Assembly: GCA_900554645.1 (NCBI GenBank)
Contig: USIE01000019.1
Coordinates: 1-23,433 of the forward strand
Reading direction: 5' to 3'
Source: an uncultured Collinsella sp.
GTDB taxonomy: Bacteria > Actinomycetota > Coriobacteriia > Coriobacteriales > Coriobacteriaceae
Length of the DNA stretch: 23,433 nucleotides
In this document: positions 22,692 through 23,433 of the stretch, piece after piece
Layout of the letters: each line of letters begins with the position of its first letter
Position numbering within the stretch: position 1 is the first letter of the stretch
Made by a program: the position numbers and the translations under genes
The notes under the pieces: model-generated
What the model saw: the letters and a program-made list of their open reading frames with translations, nothing else
Database searches by the model: none
Told to the model about the DNA's origin: nothing

Positions 22692-23183
22692 ATGAAGATC
22701 GTGGTGAGCGCCTGCTTGATGGGCGAGAGCTGCAAGTATAACGGGCTCGATAACTACCACCGCGCGTTGGTCGAGGCTTGCGAGCGCACGGGGACCGAGG
22801 TCCTCCTCGTGTGCCCTGAGGTCTTTGGGGGCCTGCCCACGCCGCGCAAGCCGTCCGAGATTGTGAACGGCGAGGTCCGTACCTGCGAGGGTACCTCAGT
22901 CGATCGCGAGTTTCGCCAGGGTGCTCAGCGCGCGTTTGATATGTGCGAGCAGGCAGGCGGACCGGAAGAGATAGTCGCGTGCATCCTTCAGGACCGCAGT
23001 CCCTCGTGCGGTGCGGGTCACATCTACGACGGCACCTTTAGCGGTACGCTCACCGCGGGCAACGGTGTTTTCGTCGACCTGCTGCTGCGTCACGGGTACC
23101 GCGTGATTCCGGCTAGTGAGTTCGATCCCAGCATGTTGGAACATTGTCCACAGCACTCGAACCCAACATTTCCTCTCGGGTGA
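22692..23183 (+). CDS. DUF523 family protein
   Basis: A 163-residue protein of the DUF523 family, whose function is not known. Family marks are the N-terminal VSACLMGESCKYNG, the middle LVCPEVFGGLPTPRKPSEIV and the late CILQDRSPSCGAGHIYDGTF; the conserved cysteines suggest metal or redox chemistry. The family domain ends near ASEFDPSML; the last 14 or so residues (EHCPQHSNPTFPLG) look like read-through into the neighbouring mobile-element remnant, with which the gene's 3' end overlaps. The start ATG 22692 has AGAGGG (22680-22685) at 6 nt; ATG 22686 and TTG 22677 are in frame but poorly placed. A terminator lies directly upstream. Confidence 0.85.
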   Translation: MKIVVSACLMGESCKYNGLDNYHRALVEACERTGTEVLLVCPEVFGGLPTPRKPSEIVNGEVRTCEGTSVDREFRQGAQRAFDMCEQAGGPEEIVACILQDRSPSCGAGHIYDGTFSGTLTAGNGVFVDLLLRHGYRVIPASEFDPSMLEHCPQHSNPTFPLG

Positions 23184-23262
23184 CCGTTTTGGCATCATCC
23201 GTGAATTTGATATCGAGTACGACCCGGTCATCAAAGACGTAGACCGAGTTGACAGGCGCCGT
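23113..23262 (-). pseudogene. Probable C-terminal remnant of a serine recombinase
   Basis: On the minus strand about 50 residues read PVNSVYVFDDRVVLDIKF and then TDDAKTVTREEMLGSSAVDN. This resembles the far C-terminal end of large serine recombinases of integrative elements, which commonly finishes with a NxVYVYDDxxVLxFNYKD-type segment and a short polar tail. No catalytic domain, recombinase fold or start site is present upstream; the reading frame ahead of it is an Arg/Gly-rich shadow. The fragment overlaps the end of the DUF523 gene. The identification rests on a short match by eye and is tentative. Confidence 0.4.
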
Positions 23263-23433
23263 ACCCAGGCAGCCCCTCCCCGCGGCCCTCGCGCAGGAAC
23301 GCGTACAAGGCCCTCCCGTCTCTTGCGCCCCTCCTGCCCCAAACCCTGCTAGGAACGAGTGCAGCAAACTGGAATTTTAAATTAGTCTTTGCAAATAACC
23401 TTTGAACCTTCACCATCAATTACAATTCCCTGA

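Noticed and set aside
23231..23419. A minus-strand 62-codon frame at the right edge
   Set aside because: It has no Shine-Dalgarno and no recognisable motif, and its Arg/Gly-rich half overlaps the recombinase-like frame; it is more likely a chance reading.

Overview
The window is high-GC and gene-dense, and it looks like the chromosome of a Coriobacteriia actinobacterium, most likely Collinsella or a close relative. The inference rests on a mixed gene order. The block coaD – SepIVA-like coiled-coil protein – DUF177 – rpmF is typical of Actinobacteria, while Asp23 – fakA – recG and plsX – acpP – rnc – smc – ftsY – ffh resemble Firmicutes. Anaerobe-type genes (a DUF134–NifX fusion and a Bacillus-type ThyA) fit as well. 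No species-level proof is available from the sequence alone.

Layout. 1-431: a non-coding lead-in, a promoter, tRNA-Asn(GUU) with encoded CCA, and its terminator. 432-5808: a compact plus-strand run of Asp23-family protein, DhaL/FakA-type fatty acid kinase, recG, rsmD and coaD, the later genes joined by start/stop overlaps. 5877-7172: SepIVA-like protein, DUF177 protein and ribosomal protein L32. 7260-15325: plsX, acpP, rnc, smc, ftsY and ffh, which cover phospholipid/fatty-acid supply, RNA processing, chromosome condensation and protein targeting; a long hairpin closes the run. plsX and acpP each have a -10-like box followed by a hairpin plus T-run in the leader.

15442-17749: a minus-strand DUF134–NifX fusion regulator with a His/Cys-rich tail faces a plus-strand thyA–folA pair (dTMP synthesis and dihydrofolate recycling). 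The divergent spacer holds two near-identical palindromes, TGACATATGTCA and TGGCATATGTCA, with centres 53 bp apart, on either side of the regulator's predicted promoter. 17859-20248: a SpoU/TrmH-family RNA methyltransferase and a MATE-family transporter. 20249-20702: no intact gene; it contains an 18-bp-arm inverted repeat and an internally deleted, frameshifted minus-strand cobalamin adenosyltransferase pseudogene. 20718-23183: ftsH, a strong terminator and a DUF523 protein. 23184-23433: a probable C-terminal remnant of a serine recombinase on the minus strand, then an abrupt AT-rich stretch at the window edge.

Most of the window is conserved housekeeping DNA. The parts that most deserve follow-up are the DUF134–NifX regulator with its paired operators and internal start site, the attenuator-like leaders of plsX and acpP, the btuR/cobO pseudogene with its adjacent repeat, and the mobile-element remnant at the right edge.
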